47,407 nt of DNA from the NCBI GenBank assembly GCA_947371955.1, contig CANBRQ010000012.1:1-47407 (forward strand). Reading direction: 5' to 3'. Under the pieces are notes generated by a model that did no database searches, was not told the DNA's origin, and saw only the letters and a list, made by a program, of their open reading frames with translations. A program made the translations under genes and the position numbers. Of this stretch, positions 16,208 to 25,131 are shown in pieces. This stretch comes from Paracoccaceae bacterium (GTDB lineage Bacteria; Pseudomonadota; Alphaproteobacteria; Rhodobacterales; Rhodobacteraceae). The first letter of the stretch is position 1. Every line of letters starts with the position of its first letter.

Positions 16208-19200
16208 CTATACCTGACGCCTGTTTTGCCATTCGGCAGGCGTGGCAGTGCTGTCATTCTCCTCGGTCATGAGGATGCCTTTAGGGCTTCGCAAGATTTC
16301 GCAAGGCGGGTGATCATCCCCGAGGACGTACCGTGTCTTGATGTCGTTCAGATGCGCGCTGGCCGCCTTTCCGTTGAGAATCGGCAGGCAAGTCGGGCCA
16401 TAGAGGTCGCTGATCGTGGCGGCGGGAGTTTGGGGCTGGTGACGGGTCTGGCGCAGGATCACCATGATCAGGGCAAACCGATCCGCAGGCAGCAAAGCGG
16501 CCAATGCCATGCGCCCGGGATAGAAGCTTTCGGTCAGGGCCCCTTCGGCCCGGATCAGCGAGTGGCGCGGCAGCAAAATATTGTGATAGGTGATCTGCTT
16601 CATGCCGCGCGCCACTCGGGCGCCATGGCCCCAATCGGCCAGATGCCGCGCCCGGATCAGGGCACCACCAAGCAGAACTCCATGCTGCGGCGACAGAGTC
16701 AGGTCGCGCCGGTTGCCAAAGCGTCCGGCCGCCAGTCGGATCGGGCGCAGGTGCGGCTGGTCACGCAACGCTGCTGCAGAAGCATGACGCCTTCCATGCC
16801 AAAGCACCGGTTGGTCACCCTGTGCCGTCACGACCAGATCGCCCACCGCGATATCCTCAACAGCGCGCTCTCCGCTGGGGGTCAGGATGTTCGTGCCTTG
16901 CGCAAAGCACGGGATCCCCATGGCGTGCAGCTTGCCGTGCATGGCGGCTGCGGCAGGAGAAAGGCCCACGACCGTGACCTGTGTCCCGTCGGGAAACTTC
17001 AGAACCGCATTGCCATGGCCATCATCGCCGATCATGACGTCGAAGGCCTTGACCGGATCGCCATTGGCATTCGTCAGATCCGAGACGTCGAACTGATCAT
17101 TGGTCAGCCCCTCGTGGTCGGCGTCACCAAGATCAAAATCGGTGATCGTGTCATGGCCCGACGCCGTCATGAATCGCAGCACGTCGTCGCCGGTGCCGCC
17201 GGTCAGCGCATCATCGCCTGCGCCGCCCTGCAAGGTGTCGTTCCCGGCACCACCCTCCAGACTGTCATTGCCGGCATCGCCGCGCAGCACATCCCGCCCG
17301 TCACCGCCCGCCAGAGTGTCATTGCCGCCGCCGCCCTCCACCGTGTCCTGACCCGCGCCGCTGGTCAACACGTTGGCGCCAGCGTCGCCCGTCAGGCTGT
17401 CGGAATAGCCCGAACCCGTCACATTCTCGACGCTGGTCAGCGTGTCGCCCTGCGCATCGCCGCCGGAATTCGCATTGCCGGTGAGATTGACGCTGACACC
17501 GGCGGTCGAGGCAGAGTAGTCGGCCGTGTCGGTCCCTGAGCCGCCCTCAAACGAGTCACTTCCTGCCCCACCGGACAGGATGTCGTTGCCGTCGCCTCCT
17601 GACACCAGATCGTCGCCATCTCCGCCCAAGACGACGTCATTATCCGCGCCGCCATAGACGAGATCGTTGCCCGAGCCACCATAAAGCGTGTCGCTTCCGG
17701 CAGCGCCGTAGGCCAGATCATTGCCGGCATCAGACGAAAGCACGTCATTCCCGGCGCCGCCCAGAACGGTGTCGTCGCCAGCCCCGCCATAGATCGTGTC
17801 GTTCCCCGCCGCGCCATCCAGCAGATTGGCACCGGAATCCCCGGTCAGACTGTCATCATAAGCAGACCCGGTGATGTTCTCGATCCCGGTCAGGGTATCG
17901 CCCGCCGCATCGCCGCCCGATCCCGATCCAGACGCCAGATTGACAGTGACGCCTGAGGTCGAGACCGAATACACTGCTGTGTCCGTTCCGGTGCCTCCGA
18001 TCAGGGAGTCAGCGCCCGTGCCTCCGACCAAAGTGTCATTGCCGGTGCCGCCGTCCAGCGTGTCGGTATTGCCCGCGCCGTACAGCGCATCATTGCCCGT
18101 GCCACCATAAAGCTGGTCATTGGTATTGGCGCCTGTGATCGCATCATTGCCGGCATCGCCGTAAAGCTGATCACCCCAAATGCTGTCTTCGTCCAGCGTC
18201 GCGATGACGTCGTCGCCGTCACCGCCATAGGCCGTATCCAAGCCCTGTCTGACTGTGACGGTATCGTTGCCCGCCGCACCGTAGACTAGATCACTGTCGC
18301 CCGGCCCCTGACCCGAGCCTGTGAAGACGTCATTGCCATCGCCAAGGTCGATGGTATCTGCCCCGCCACCCACGGTGCCGCCAAAGACTTCATCGGTGAC
18401 TGTGTCATCCCCGGCGCCGGCTTGAATGCTGTCAGCCCCGTAGCCGCCCGAGATCGTATCATTGCCAGTGCCGCCATAGAGCGTGTCCGACCCGCCCGCG
18501 CCTGCGATCGCGTCAGCGCCATCACCGCCGAAAAGCGTGGTCGCGTAGCCTCCCGCTGTCAGCGTGTCGGCATAGGCCGAGCCAATGACGCCATCGACGC
18601 CGGTCAGCGTATCGCCCTGCGCATCGCCGCCGATTCCGCTGCCGGTGACAAGGTTGACGCTGACGCCCGCGCCAGAACTGCTGTAATCCGCCGTATCGTT
18701 GCCCGTCCCGCCATCCAGACTGTCCCCACCCGCGCCACCGGCCAGGGTGTCGTTGCCCGCCCCGCCGGACAGTGTGTTGGCCCCGGCATTGCCCGTCAGA
18801 GTGTCGCCATAGGCCGAGCCGGTGATATTCTCCACCCCGTTCAGCGTGTCGCCAGCCGCATCTCCGCCCGTGCCCTGACCTGTCAAGAGATTGACGGTGA
18901 CCCCGGTTGTAGATCCCGAGTAATCCGCCGTGTCTGTCCCGGTGCCGCCATCGACGGTGTCTGCCCCGCTGCCGCCGATCAGAATGTCATTGCCGTCGCC
19001 GCCAGAGAGAAGATCGTTGCCAGCGCCACCCGCCAAACTGTCATTCCCGGTTCCACCGAGCAGCGTGTTGGCCCCCGAACCGCCCGTGAGTGTGTCATTG
19101 CCTGCCCCGCCATCGACACTGACTGCTGCCGTGGTCGTGTCGGCGTTGAAGGCGTCATTCTGACCTGTCAGCGTAAAATTCTCGATCTGGCTGAACGCGG

Positions 19201-20776
19201 CCGAGTTGCCCGCCGCCGTGGCCGTCCCCGCCTCGTTCCCCGTTAGCGTGACCGTCACCGCCGAGGTCAGGGCGGACATGTCCAGTCTGTCACCCGTAGC
19301 CTCGCCCGTCTCGCCTCCGACGATGGTGTCAGTTCCGAACCCGTTGGCCAGCACGAACCGGTCATCGCCGTCGCCGCCTGACATGCTGTCATTGCCGGCC
19401 CCCGCCAGCAGCACGTCATTGCCGGCCCCGCCATCGATCATGTCCGACCCCGCGCCACCTGACAGCGTATCCGCGCCAAGACCGCCGTACAGCGAGTCAT
19501 TGCCTGAGCCGGCAGCAATGCTGTCGGCCGCCGTTCCAGCGTAAAGCAGGATGCTGTCGGCGTTCCAGAACAGGTAATCGCCGAAATTCGACCCGTGGAT
19601 TTCCTCAATCGCCGAAAACGTGATGTATCCGTCACCCGAGGCTGCCCCGGACAGATCCATCACATCATAGCCCACGCCGCCGTCCAGCGTGGCATTGCCG
19701 GTGTCGAAGAAATCTAGTGTATCGTTGCCGTCGCCGCCGTACAGCAGGTCATTGCCGGCATTGCCGTTCAACAGGTCATCGCCGGCGTCGCCATAGACGA
19801 TGTCATTGCCGTCGCCGCCATACTCAAAGTCATTCCCCGATCCGCCATGCAGCGTATCTTTGCCAGTGCCGCCATAGATCTGATCCAGCCCACTGCCGCC
19901 AGTGATGCTGTCCTGACCGCCCGCCCCATAGTAGGTCATGCCCCCGGTGTCCGAGGCGCCCGAGATCGTGTCGTCGTATTCGGTCAGGCTGATTTGCTCG
20001 ATATGGGTGAACTTGCCCGAACCCGTTGTGCCAGCGAAGGCATAAGACCCCGCACCTGCGCCTGACAGCGTGACCCCGATGCCAAGCGTCGAACTGTAGT
20101 TGCCGAAGGCGATCAGGTCATTGTCGGCAGAGGTGCCGCCATCGATGCTGTCATAGTTATGGTCGTCGGTGATAAGGAACGTGTCATTGCCCAGACCGCC
20201 GTACAGCGTGTCGCTGCCGGTTTGGCCCGACAGCACGTCATTGCCGTCGCCGCCATAGACCGTGTCATCGCCGGCACCTCCGATGATGCTGTCATTGCCA
20301 AGGTCGCCATAGATCAGGTCGTTGCCACTGTCGTCCGTCGACCAATTGCCGAAGACATCGTTGCCGTCGCCGAGATAAACAAGGTCATTTCCCGCCCCGC
20401 CATAGACGACATCGTCTCCGACATCGCCATAGACCGTATCGGAACCGCCCTGGGCAAAGATCGTGTCGTTGTCGGCCCCGCCATAGACCGAATTCGCGCC
20501 ATCGCCCAACGTGATGGAATCGTTGCCTGCGTCGCCCCAGACGTTGTCGGCGTCCGAACCGGAGGAGATCAGGGTGTCATTGCCGGTGCCGCCATAAACC
20601 TGATCCGTTGCCCCGTCGCCAAAGGTGATCTTGTCGTCGCCGTCTCCGCCGTAAATGGTGTCGGTGCCGCCGGTGTCGACGACGATGTCGTTTCCGCCAT
20701 AGGCGTTGATGACGTCGCTGCCGCCGCCTGCGTAGATGACATCATTGCCAGTTGAGCCGTTGATCCCCCCGGACAT
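16208..20776 (-). CDS. Giant RTX calcium-binding protein with C-terminal Hint domain
   Basis: 1522 residues, starting at ATG 20776 behind AGAAGG. Apart from a few linker segments (for example TDTADYSGSTTGVTVNLLTG, repeated with variation), residues 3 to about 1230 are tandem RTX nonapeptides of the type GGxGNDxLx, which bind calcium after type I secretion. From Cys1290 (CFAQGTNILTPSGERAVEDI) to about residue 1430 lies a hedgehog/intein (Hint) domain ending in the family motif EGALTESFYPGRMAL. No Sec signal is present, as expected for type I substrates. The protein is presumably secreted and may be cleaved or cross-linked at the Hint cysteine. No HlyB-type ATPase is in the window. It converges on the outer-membrane channel gene with only 18 bases between the stops. 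Confidence 0.93.
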   Translation of the reverse strand: MSGGINGSTGNDVIYAGGGSDVINAYGGNDIVVDTGGTDTIYGGDGDDKITFGDGATDQVYGGTGNDTLISSGSDADNVWGDAGNDSITLGDGANSVYGGADNDTIFAQGGSDTVYGDVGDDVVYGGAGNDLVYLGDGNDVFGNWSTDDSGNDLIYGDLGNDSIIGGAGDDTVYGGDGNDVLSGQTGSDTLYGGLGNDTFLITDDHNYDSIDGGTSADNDLIAFGNYSSTLGIGVTLSGAGAGSYAFAGTTGSGKFTHIEQISLTEYDDTISGASDTGGMTYYGAGGQDSITGGSGLDQIYGGTGKDTLHGGSGNDFEYGGDGNDIVYGDAGDDLLNGNAGNDLLYGGDGNDTLDFFDTGNATLDGGVGYDVMDLSGAASGDGYITFSAIEEIHGSNFGDYLFWNADSILLYAGTAADSIAAGSGNDSLYGGLGADTLSGGAGSDMIDGGAGNDVLLAGAGNDSMSGGDGDDRFVLANGFGTDTIVGGETGEATGDRLDMSALTSAVTVTLTGNEAGTATAAGNSAAFSQIENFTLTGQNDAFNADTTTAAVSVDGGAGNDTLTGGSGANTLLGGTGNDSLAGGAGNDLLSGGDGNDILIGGSGADTVDGGTGTDTADYSGSTTGVTVNLLTGQGTGGDAAGDTLNGVENITGSAYGDTLTGNAGANTLSGGAGNDTLAGGAGGDSLDGGTGNDTADYSSSGAGVSVNLVTGSGIGGDAQGDTLTGVDGVIGSAYADTLTAGGYATTLFGGDGADAIAGAGGSDTLYGGTGNDTISGGYGADSIQAGAGDDTVTDEVFGGTVGGGADTIDLGDGNDVFTGSGQGPGDSDLVYGAAGNDTVTVRQGLDTAYGGDGDDVIATLDEDSIWGDQLYGDAGNDAITGANTNDQLYGGTGNDALYGAGNTDTLDGGTGNDTLVGGTGADSLIGGTGTDTAVYSVSTSGVTVNLASGSGSGGDAAGDTLTGIENITGSAYDDSLTGDSGANLLDGAAGNDTIYGGAGDDTVLGGAGNDVLSSDAGNDLAYGAAGSDTLYGGSGNDLVYGGADNDVVLGGDGDDLVSGGDGNDILSGGAGSDSFEGGSGTDTADYSASTAGVSVNLTGNANSGGDAQGDTLTSVENVTGSGYSDSLTGDAGANVLTSGAGQDTVEGGGGNDTLAGGDGRDVLRGDAGNDSLEGGAGNDTLQGGAGDDALTGGTGDDVLRFMTASGHDTITDFDLGDADHEGLTNDQFDVSDLTNANGDPVKAFDVMIGDDGHGNAVLKFPDGTQVTVVGLSPAAAAMHGKLHAMGIPCFAQGTNILTPSGERAVEDIAVGDLVVTAQGDQPVLWHGRRHASAAALRDQPHLRPIRLAAGRFGNRRDLTLSPQHGVLLGGALIRARHLADWGHGARVARGMKQITYHNILLPRHSLIRAEGALTESFYPGRMALAALLPADRFALIMVILRQTRHQPQTPAATISDLYGPTCLPILNGKAASAHLNDIKTRYVLGDDHPPCEILRSPKGILMTEENDSTATPAEWQNRRQV

Positions 20777-21115
20777 GGCTTAACCTTCTGTCCCAACGCG
20801 GCTGCCCCGAAACACAAAAGGCCGAGCCGGGGAGGCCCGGACAGCGTCAAGGAAAAAGGAACTCATCGCGCGCATTCCATGTGTCTGAGGCACCGAGAGG
20901 ATGCCTGTGGCGCCAGATTGGAAGAGGCGGGTGGAAGCAAAGTTAAAGGTAAGATTGAATGTTATTGATGGTTAACGCTCTGAAGTTGGGTTTCCGTTGC
21001 GACCGTGTGCCCCGCTCTGCCAATCTGCATTGCACCCCTGCCCGACGGGGGCAGGAGCGGGGATGATGGATTGCTGCAATCCCAAGGGGTTGATCGTTGC
21101 CGGCAACTTGCCCGA
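20777..21115. other. Intergenic region between two RTX genes
   Basis: These 339 bases hold the promoter of the giant RTX gene and the terminator region of the dehydrogenase gene. The part at 20940-20990 is clearly AT-richer than its surroundings and is a likely promoter zone for the leftward RTX gene. A GC-rich hairpin (21037-21055) and a perfect interrupted palindrome GGATTGCTGCAATCC (21068-21082) lie near the dehydrogenase stop. No coding frame here looks real. Confidence 0.45.
21037..21055 (-). terminator. Candidate hairpin terminator after the RTX dehydrogenase gene
   Basis: CCTGCCC (21037-21043) pairs with GGGCAGG (21049-21055) across a 5-base loop. It lies about 60 bases after the dehydrogenase stop on the minus strand. 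There is no clear T-run after it, so factor-independent termination is uncertain. Confidence 0.35.
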
Positions 21116-22951
21116 CTACAGGACGAAATCGTCCGATGTCAGGTCTGCCGCCGTGACATGCGCCAGCACCACTTGCATCTCTGCTCCGCCTTTGCCCGTT
21201 GTATTCACCCAAATGTAGGTCGAGGTGCCCACCTGCGTTGCCCTGATCTCGCCTTCATGCTGGAACGCGGCCCCACCGATGAAGGTGAAGGTGTTGTTGC
21301 CCGTGGTGCCAGCCATTGCATCGATCGTCGAGAAATCCAGCCTGTCCTCGCCCGTGGTGAAGCCGCGAATGACGTCGCGGGCAAGACCCTTTGTCGAGTC
21401 CGCGGCGCTGTTGAAGTCAAACACATCGGCCCCGCCGCCGCCAATCAACAGGTCTTTGCCAAGGCCGCCGGTCAGCTTGTCAGCCTCGCTTCCGCCGTAA
21501 AGACTGTCATTCCCGATGTCACCGGACAAGACATCGCGGCCCGCCCCGCCATAGATGCGGTCATTGCCCTCGCCACCGGAGATCCGGTCCGCGCCATCCC
21601 CTGCCGCGATCTGCGGGTCAAGCTTGAAGACCTCGCCGCCGATGGTGACGATGTAAAGGTTGCCGTGACCATCCTCGCTGAACGAGGTTATCGAACTGAT
21701 CGTGCCGCCAAAGGTCTTGAATTGCTCGGTCCGGTTGGCGGCATCGACAGCCTTGCCGTCCACGACCCGAAAGCTCCAGATCTGGTCCGACGTGAAATCA
21801 GCGTAAAGGTAGATGCCCTGCAGCCCTGCGGATTCGCCGCGATAGACATAGCCGCCGATGATCGAATTGCCGCCGCGCGGGGCCGCGACGTGGTGATATT
21901 CGATCAGCGGGTCGATCAGACTTGGCGAATCTGGCGATGGGTTGCCCGTTATCGTGTCATCATAGACCGTGGTGCCCTCTTTGACCTTCCAGCCGTAATT
22001 CAGGCCTCCCGCACTGCTGGCCGCCTGAAAGTTTACCTCCTCCACCGCGTTCTGGCCCACGTCGGCGATGTACAAATCGCCGGTCACCCGGTCGAACGAG
22101 GGACGCCAGGGGTTGCGCAGGCCATAGGCCCAGATTTCATCCGCACCGGCGGAATGGGCGAAGGGATTGTCGTCGGGAATCTTGTAGTTGCGCCCGGCAT
22201 CGCCCGGGAAATCGTCACCCGACACATCCAGCCGCAGGATCTTTCCCAGCAGCACATCCTTGTTCTGAGCATTGTTCGGCGGATCGCCACCGCTGCCACC
22301 ATCCCCGGTCGACGCGTACAGATTGCCATCCGGGCCAAAGCCCAGCCAGCCGCCATTGTGGTTGCCGTTGACCGGATGCGGGACGGTGATGATCACCTCT
22401 TTGCTGGCCATATCGGCTTGGTCCGGGTCGGCGGCACTGCGGTGATAGCGTTGCACTTCCAGATCGCCCGCCGCATTGACGACGAAGACATAGAACTTGC
22501 CGCTTGTGGCATAGTCTGGACTGAAGGCCACGCTGAGCAGCCCCTGTTCGCCCGAGCTTTCGATCTGATCGCTGGGAATGTGCAGAAAGCTGGTCGCCGA
22601 TACAGTCCCATTCGCTGGGTTCAGAATCCGGATGTCGCCATACTTGTCCACCACATAAAGCCGGTCCGGATCGCCGGGGGCCGAGGCGGCAAAGACCGTC
22701 GTGCCTAGCCCGCTGCCCACCCGCGTTGCGTTGATCGCGCCAGAGGCGTCACTCGTCCCATCGGCGCCGAAGCCGTATAGCACATCGTTGCCCCGGCCCC
22801 CGAGGATCGTGTCCGCCCCCTCGCCGCCAGACACCGTGTCATCCCCACCGGCCCCATAAAGCTGATCGCCGCCAGATTGGCCGATCATGGTATCGTTGTT
22901 TAAAGTGCCCCGCAGAATATCGTTGCCGATTGTTCCCGTTTTCAATGCCAT
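21116..22951 (-). CDS. PQQ-type sugar dehydrogenase (GSDH/HIPL fold) flanked by RTX repeats
   Basis: The start MALKTGTIGNDILRG (ATG 22951) is chosen because the RTX module begins at once and GAGGGC precedes it; longer in-frame starts exist up to 23023. Of 611 residues, about 8-62 are RTX nonapeptides, and the centre is a six-bladed propeller of the glucose/sorbosone dehydrogenase family (GEQGLLSVAFSPDY, NHNGGWLGFGPDGNLYAS, GLRNPWRPSFD, LYIADVGQNAVEEVNF). From about 455 a second RTX block (DRISGGEGNDRIYGGAGRD) leads into a serralysin-type C-terminal region (GADVFDFNSA). The family oxidises sugars extracellularly using PQQ. Lack of a Sec signal and presence of RTX repeats predict type I secretion. 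Substrate is unknown. Confidence 0.9.
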   Translation of the reverse strand: MALKTGTIGNDILRGTLNNDTMIGQSGGDQLYGAGGDDTVSGGEGADTILGGRGNDVLYGFGADGTSDASGAINATRVGSGLGTTVFAASAPGDPDRLYVVDKYGDIRILNPANGTVSATSFLHIPSDQIESSGEQGLLSVAFSPDYATSGKFYVFVVNAAGDLEVQRYHRSAADPDQADMASKEVIITVPHPVNGNHNGGWLGFGPDGNLYASTGDGGSGGDPPNNAQNKDVLLGKILRLDVSGDDFPGDAGRNYKIPDDNPFAHSAGADEIWAYGLRNPWRPSFDRVTGDLYIADVGQNAVEEVNFQAASSAGGLNYGWKVKEGTTVYDDTITGNPSPDSPSLIDPLIEYHHVAAPRGGNSIIGGYVYRGESAGLQGIYLYADFTSDQIWSFRVVDGKAVDAANRTEQFKTFGGTISSITSFSEDGHGNLYIVTIGGEVFKLDPQIAAGDGADRISGGEGNDRIYGGAGRDVLSGDIGNDSLYGGSEADKLTGGLGKDLLIGGGGADVFDFNSAADSTKGLARDVIRGFTTGEDRLDFSTIDAMAGTTGNNTFTFIGGAAFQHEGEIRATQVGTSTYIWVNTTGKGGAEMQVVLAHVTAADLTSDDFVL

Positions 22952-23115
22952 GTTGCCCTCGCTAAAATGAGTCACCATGCTACTCAACCCAAGGCGGCGC
23001 CCTCGCGTCAATCTTTCTTTCAAAAGCCCGGGATGGGATCGGCGGCTTTTCCACCGTTGCTAACGACCAGCTCCTCTGTGGGTGGCATTGTCTGCCGTCA
23101 GGAGGGAAGGTGGGT

Positions 23116-23871
23116 CTAGATGCCCGCATACCAATCGTAGCCGATCTGGTCCTCCCAGTAGCCGCCCTTGCCAAGGCCGATGCTGGCCAAGGTCGAGGTG
23201 ACCTCGATCCGCATGACGTATTTGGCCTGCTTGTAGCCCAGTTGCCGCTCGACCCGCAGGCGAAGCGGGGCGCCGTGGCCAACCGTCAACGGTGCGTCAT
23301 TCATCGCATAGGCAAGGATTGTCTGGGGGTGGAGGGCATCGACGAGGTCAATGCTTTCGTAATAGCTCTCACCGCCGAAATCGTCGGCACAATGCAGTAC
23401 CATATAGCGCGCGGCAGGCAGCAGGGTCGCCTGGGACAGTAGGGTGCTCAGTTGAACGCCCTTCCATTTGCCGATGGCGCTCCAGCCTTCCACACAGTCG
23501 TGGCGGGTGATCTGGGTCCGGGAGGGCATGGCCTGCAGCGCGGACAGCGAGAAGGCCTTCGGCGAAACCACCAGACCATCGACCTGCAACTGCCAGTTGG
23601 CAAAGCCCGTCTCCATATGGCGCTGATAGTCTGAGGAGTTCGGCATTGTATTGCCATTGGTGCGGAAATCGGGCGACATCTGCGCCTCGGTGAATTCTGG
23701 GGCAAGCGCATTGCGGCCGATGAGGCGATGGGTCTGGTAGGACAGCTTTTCGCCGCTGCCAAGGATCAGGTCACGGAAGGCCGGGCTGAAAGCAAGGCCA
23801 GCGGTGCCGCCGATGATGGCGGAAAAGCCAAGGCCGGTCAGAACGGACCTGCGGGTCAGAAGACGGGACAT
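23116..23871 (-). CDS. Molybdopterin-dependent oxidoreductase (sulfite-oxidase fold), exported
   Basis: The start MSRLLTRRSVLTGLGFS (ATG 23871) gives a twin-arginine signal and overlaps the cytochrome b stop (ATGA); the longer open frame upstream lacks a signal. The 251-residue product has a molybdopterin-binding domain of the sulfite oxidase/YedY superfamily, with the molybdenum-ligating cysteine likely Cys126 in RHDCVEGWSAIGKWKGV. Other marks are HCADDFGGESYYESID, HGAPLRLRVERQLGYKQ and a C-terminal GYWEDQIGYDWYAG. It acts in the periplasm and should receive electrons from the coupled membrane cytochrome b. Substrate is not fixed; with a Met-rich protein and Msr genes close by, methionine sulfoxide or another S-oxide is attractive, but this is inference. 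Confidence 0.88.
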   Translation of the reverse strand: MSRLLTRRSVLTGLGFSAIIGGTAGLAFSPAFRDLILGSGEKLSYQTHRLIGRNALAPEFTEAQMSPDFRTNGNTMPNSSDYQRHMETGFANWQLQVDGLVVSPKAFSLSALQAMPSRTQITRHDCVEGWSAIGKWKGVQLSTLLSQATLLPAARYMVLHCADDFGGESYYESIDLVDALHPQTILAYAMNDAPLTVGHGAPLRLRVERQLGYKQAKYVMRIEVTSTLASIGLGKGGYWEDQIGYDWYAGI

Positions 23872-24722
23872 CACGAATTCTCCTTGGGAAGGCGGTAACG
23901 CCCGGTGATCATCGAGCGGATTTCGTTGATTGGGCCGGCCAGCACGACCATCAGCAAATGGACCAGAATGAACAGCACGATCCCGGTGGCGAAGATGAAG
24001 TGGAGCGATCGGGCGGATTGGCGGCCACCGAACAGATCCAGCAGCCATGACATCGAGGCGTTCAGGCCCGGCGACATGGTGAACCCGGTCAGGATCATGC
24101 CGGGGATCAGGACGATCAACACGGAAAGGTAAGCGAATTTCTGCAAGACGTTATATCGCCGTGCCGCTTCGCCCTTGGGGAAGTTCAGCGTCGCGTGGTG
24201 CTTGATGTCGGTCCAGATATGCGAGGGTTTCACTTCCTCGGTGGTTGGAAGCAGGTCGCGTTGCAGATGGCGGTTGACCAGACTGCGGATCAGATAAACG
24301 GCAATGCCCACCGCAAAGACCCAGGCAAAGGTCAGGTGCCAGCGCCGCGCCAAGGCGAGGTTGTAGCCTTGCGGGATCGTTGCCCACCAGGGAAAGGCGC
24401 GGTTGCGGATCTGACCGGAGCCGTCCGTCCAGCGGCCAAGGATGCCGGTCGTCTCAACCGTCACATTGCTCACACGCAGAAAGCCCGTATTGGCCTGCGT
24501 GGCCCCAATCTGCAGCCAAGCATAGTCGGGGTTGGCCCCGTAGGCTCCCCAGTAGAGCCGAGGATGGGCGTTGAAGATCATCAACCCGCTCATCAGCATG
24601 ATCACGAGGGTGACGACATTGGTCCAGTGCCAAAGCCGTGTCGAAAGCCTGTGCCGGTCGACGATATCACCGCCAACGGGTTCAGTCTTCATCGGCATGT
24701 CTATGGGATCGGTGATGCTCAT
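23871..24722 (-). CDS. Cytochrome b561-type membrane subunit
   Basis: 283 residues with at least four membrane helices: TRLWHWTNVVTLVIMLMSGL, a segment in RRWHLTFAWVFAVGIAVYLI, FAYLSVLIVLIPGMILTGF, and LHFIFATGIVLFILVHLLMV. Histidines in RHRLSTRLWHW, RRWHL, LHF and VHLL are candidate axial ligands for two b hemes, as in the prokaryotic cytochrome b561/NiFe-hydrogenase cytochrome b family. A non-membrane segment (about residues 50-110) follows helix 1. It is translationally coupled to the molybdoenzyme gene and presumably passes quinol-derived electrons to it. The start at 24722 has only a weak GGAA ribosome-binding site; Met9 or Met11 are alternatives. Confidence 0.9.
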   Translation of the reverse strand: MSITDPIDMPMKTEPVGGDIVDRHRLSTRLWHWTNVVTLVIMLMSGLMIFNAHPRLYWGAYGANPDYAWLQIGATQANTGFLRVSNVTVETTGILGRWTDGSGQIRNRAFPWWATIPQGYNLALARRWHLTFAWVFAVGIAVYLIRSLVNRHLQRDLLPTTEEVKPSHIWTDIKHHATLNFPKGEAARRYNVLQKFAYLSVLIVLIPGMILTGFTMSPGLNASMSWLLDLFGGRQSARSLHFIFATGIVLFILVHLLMVVLAGPINEIRSMITGRYRLPKENS

Positions 24723-24751
24723 GTCTGATTCCGGAAGTTTGAAGGGGAACG

Positions 24752-24780
24752 GCGGGCGCCAGAGTTGGTCCGGCGCCCGC
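24752..24780 (-). terminator. Strong hairpin between Met-rich gene and cytochrome b gene
   Basis: GCGGGCGCC (24752-24760) and GGCGCCCGC (24772-24780) form a perfect 9-base stem with an 11-base loop. On the minus strand it begins 6 bases after the Met-rich protein stop and is followed by CGTTCCCCTTC, moderately T-rich. It could terminate or attenuate transcription into the cytochrome/molybdoenzyme genes, giving more of the small protein than of the enzymes, or stabilise the upstream mRNA. Confidence 0.65.
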
Positions 24781-24786
24781 GGGGGA

Positions 24787-25131
24787 TCACATCTTCGGAT
24801 GCATCGCGTCCATCATCATCATGTCGGGATGTTCGGTGCAGGTCTTGGCGAGGGCTGCCATCGAATCCTCGGGGCTCATCGCCATCGCATCACCCGAAGC
24901 CATCGCACCACCAGTGGTTTTGGTATCGGTCGCCATCGCACCGCCGGTGGTCTTGGTGTCGGTCGAGGCCATAGCGTCGCCGGCCATCATGGCGTCGTTC
25001 ATGGCCGACATCATCTCGTCATGGCCCATGGCGGTGAAGGCGGCGCAGGTCATGTCCTTGGCCATGGTTTCAGCGAAAGCCGGGGCGGCGAAGGCGGCGG
25101 AAATCGCAAGAGCGGCGAGAAGACGGTTCAT
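24787..25131 (-). CDS. Secreted methionine-rich protein (MrpX/MXKDX-like), 114 residues
   Basis: The start at ATG 25131 has GGAG 7 bases upstream and gives a Sec signal (MNRLLAALAISAAFAAPAFA). The mature part of about 94 residues contains 20 methionines, including MM pairs and an MMMM run, and two cysteines (MTCAAF and AKTCTEH). It also has a tandem repeat, TDTKTTGGAMA, present twice in a row. Composition is otherwise small and polar, suggesting a flexible, exposed chain. It lies upstream of the cytochrome b and molybdoenzyme genes, separated by a strong hairpin. Periplasmic Met-rich peptides next to such enzymes are known as oxidant sinks whose Met sulfoxides are re-reduced; that function is inferred here. 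A metal-binding role is an alternative. Confidence 0.85.
   Translation of the reverse strand: MNRLLAALAISAAFAAPAFAETMAKDMTCAAFTAMGHDEMMSAMNDAMMAGDAMASTDTKTTGGAMATDTKTTGGAMASGDAMAMSPEDSMAALAKTCTEHPDMMMMDAMHPKM

Noticed and set aside
16226-17539. 437-codon open frame on the plus strand under the RTX gene
   Set aside because: Antisense of the Hint/RTX gene; repetitive and without protein family features.
17100-20700. Regular short repeats that could suggest a CRISPR or satellite array
   Set aside because: The repeats are in frame and encode GGxGNDxLx nonapeptides; repeat units vary and there are no unique spacers.
23116-24722. Calling the molybdoenzyme and cytochrome b pair MsrP and MsrQ
   Set aside because: The twin-arginine signal and sulfite-oxidase fold fit, but length and the b561-type partner differ from the E. 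coli pair; I keep a family-level call.
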